Made by a program: the position numbers and the translations under genes. Under the pieces are notes generated by a model, which had not been told where the DNA came from, ran no database searches, and saw nothing but the letters and a program-made list of their open reading frames with translations. Positions 16,394 to 16,987 of a DNA stretch of 16,987 nucleotides are shown here, piece after piece. Numbering within the stretch: the first letter of the stretch is position 1; each line of letters starts with the position of its first letter. This stretch comes from Bacteroidota bacterium (GTDB lineage: Bacteria > Bacteroidota > Bacteroidia > Bacteroidales > B18-G4), in NCBI GenBank assembly GCA_003648575.1, contig QMPN01000036.1, positions 1-16,987 of the forward strand. Reading direction: 5' to 3'.

Positions 16394-16500
16394 CCCCCTC
16401 TCTTTTCAGGATAGGGGGCCGGGGGGTGAGGTGCTTTAATAATGGGATTACTCCCCCGATCCCGAGTACTCGGGAGGGGTCGTGATCCCGGAGGGGGGAG
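16394..16500. repeat. G/C-rich intergenic element with nested hairpins
   Basis: This stretch stands out from its A/T-rich surroundings. CCCCCTCT (16394-16401) can pair with ATAGGGGG (16411-16418) with one mismatch. CTCCCCC (16451-16457) can pair with GGGGGAG (16494-16500), enclosing the perfect 14-base palindrome CCCGAGTACTCGGG (16461-16474); GATCCCG is repeated directly at 16458 and 16484. The plus strand has several G-runs (16414-16418, 16421-16426, 16493-16498). It resembles the small dispersed C/G-rich repeats found between genes in many Bacteroidota genomes, but copy number cannot be judged from one window. Confidence 0.55.
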
Positions 16501-16550
16501 GGCATAAGTAACTGAAACCCTCCTTCGTCGGCATTTTTATTTGCCCCCCA

Positions 16551-16577
16551 CAGCTGTTCAAGCAAGCTTGACAGCTG
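16551..16577. repeat. Imperfect inverted repeat CAGCTGTTCAAGC / GCTTGACAGCTG
   Basis: The left arm CAGCTGTTCAAGC (16551-16563) and the right arm GCTTGACAGCTG (16566-16577) are complementary apart from one unpaired base, with a 2-base gap, so the tip must open to make a loop. No T-run follows on the plus strand, so it is not an obvious terminator. It lies next to the terminator at 16590 and may be part of the same 3'-flank structure. Confidence 0.55.
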
Positions 16578-16589
16578 CGAAGTACTAAT

Positions 16590-16617
16590 AAAAAAACCCG
16601 CGTAAAGCGCGGGTTTT
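16590..16617 (-). terminator. Strong minus-strand intrinsic terminator
   Basis: CCCGCG (16597-16602) and CGCGGG (16608-16613) form a 6-bp all-GC stem with a 5-base loop. On the minus strand the stem is followed by seven T residues (16596-16590), a classical intrinsic terminator; on the plus strand only four T follow. The stronger direction therefore belongs to something transcribed right to left. The tRNA-Ser-like 3' end at 16629-16646 is in that orientation and only 15 bases away. It could also stop plus-strand transcription from the channel gene, about 310 bases upstream. Confidence 0.82.
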
Positions 16618-16628
16618 GAGTTAGTTAG

Positions 16629-16646
16629 CGGAGAAAGAGGGATTCG
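16629..16646 (-). other. tRNA-Ser 3'-end fragment, possible attachment-site remnant
   Basis: On the minus strand the 18 bases CGAATCCCTCTTTCTCCG match what I expect at the 3' end of a bacterial serine tRNA: the T-loop end CGAAT, T-stem 3' side CCCTC, acceptor 3' strand TTTCTCC and discriminator G. Just upstream on that strand GTGGG takes the place of a GAGGG T-stem 5' side, so the arm is already degraded there, and the next 80 bases contain no anticodon arm, D arm or matching GGAGAAA acceptor 5' strand. A terminator follows 15 bases downstream. It is best read as a tRNA 3' end left behind by integration or deletion. Match to tRNA-Ser is from memory of the consensus, not a search. Confidence 0.45.
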
Positions 16647-16745
16647 TCCCACCATATTTCAAATTTCTATCTAATTGATTAAGTGCTAATTAGAAAACAC
16701 GTTTTCTGGAATTTATACTCATTTTGGCGACCATATGCCGCACAT

Positions 16746-16966
16746 ATATTTCCGTTTTTTAATGATTAATTCATTCTTAGCTAATTGTTACCCCAATTGA
16801 TCTTGTCGTTTACATCAATTAAATCACAAATAAAAGTATTAATAAGATACAAATGACAATTTTCGAACTTGTGCATTTCTTGCACAGGTTGCATTCTTAT
16901 TTAGTTAAATTGTACCGCATATATTAGCAATGCGTCTGCCATCATCACTTTTAAATATTTCCGTTT
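16746..16966 (+). repeat. 12-bp direct repeat ATATTTCCGTTT, two copies
   Basis: ATATTTCCGTTT occurs at 16746-16757 and 16955-16966, 209 bases apart, in otherwise non-coding DNA. The bases in front of the first copy (CCGCACAT) are also echoed by CCGCATAT at 16915-16922. These could be regulator-binding sites upstream of a gene beyond the window or recombinase arm sites, but two short A/T-rich copies are weak evidence. Confidence 0.4.
16868..16888. promoter_or_regulatory. Small inverted repeat TGTGCA-N5-TGCACA, possible operator
   Basis: TGTGCA (16870-16875) and TGCACA (16881-16886) are exact complements around a 5-base spacer TTTCT; a C/G pair and a T/G wobble extend the arms outward. Its size and symmetry suit a dimeric regulator site, and it lies about 90 bases before a possible gene start at 16978. 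There is no T-run, so a terminator is unlikely. Confidence 0.3.
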
Positions 16967-16987
16967 CCTTGTATTCTATGGCTCAAA

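Larger units (their letters stand above)
16647..16987. other. A/T-rich non-coding region, possibly upstream of an off-window gene
   Basis: No frame carries a convincing gene here. It is rich in A and T compared with the glycogen genes. It holds a 12-base direct repeat and a small inverted repeat (listed separately), and a second small inverted repeat, CGCAT (16916-16920) with ATGCG (16930-16934). Near the right edge ATG GCT CAA (16978-16986) could be a start codon of a plus-strand gene, but only three codons are visible and there is no clear -7 box. Confidence 0.4.

Noticed and set aside
16371..16655. 94-codon minus-strand open frame
   Set aside because: It runs straight through the tRNA-like fragment, the terminator, the inverted repeat and the G/C-rich hairpins; its composition follows those structures and it resembles no protein. 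Not a gene.
1..16987. CRISPR array, rRNA or intact tRNA
   Set aside because: No regularly spaced direct repeats, no rRNA-like sequence and no complete cloverleaf were found on either strand by eye.

Overview
The window looks like a chromosomal piece from a Bacteroidota bacterium, probably Bacteroidales/Marinilabiliales-like (lineage inferred, not proven). The reasons are a eukaryote-type (GT3) glycogen synthase clustered with GH57, GT4 and GH133-type debranching genes, TAnnTTTG-type -7 promoter boxes, little Shine-Dalgarno sequence, and a family-S9 exopeptidase-like protein with a signal peptide.

Region 1 (1-7344, minus strand) is a glycogen/alpha-glucan gene set. Transcription runs right to left: glycogen debranching enzyme, GT4 glycosyltransferase, GH57 glycoside hydrolase, a short-chain dehydrogenase-like protein, then a GT3 glycogen synthase cut by the left edge. 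The first four genes are separated by only 5-22 bases and are probably one operon. The synthase follows a 110-base gap with its own plausible promoter. Together they would build (GT3, perhaps GT4), remodel (GH57) and debranch (GH133) an intracellular alpha-1,4/1,6-glucan. The dehydrogenase-like protein lacks the canonical YxxxK catalytic motif and has no obvious place in the pathway.

Region 2 (7345-10350) has a divergent promoter region, then a plus-strand gene for an exported S9-family serine peptidase. It ends in a perfect 15-bp stem hairpin lying between it and the convergent next gene.

Region 3 (10354-16281) is a divergent pair with a 141-base shared upstream region. On the minus strand is a 432-residue protein with an unrecognised helical N-terminal part and a C-terminal Schlafen/AlbA_2-type domain. 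On the plus strand is a 1495-residue protein: N-terminal four-cysteine zinc-ribbon-like knuckle, about 1050 residues of 10-11-residue beta-helix repeats, a basic linker, a helical domain, and a C-terminal two-TM pore whose loop reads S-A-G-L-G-D-W-A-P, aligning with the potassium-channel filter T-V-G-Y-G-D-x-x-P. This giant repeat-tethered channel and its divergent partner are the most interesting part of the window.

Region 4 (16282-16987) has no convincing complete gene. It holds short direct repeats, a G/C-rich hairpin element, a strong minus-strand intrinsic terminator, and just beside it an 18-base sequence matching the 3' end of a serine tRNA without the tRNA body. This may be an integration scar, with the integrated element lying to the right, beyond the window. 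A possible gene start (ATG GCT CAA) sits in the last ten bases.
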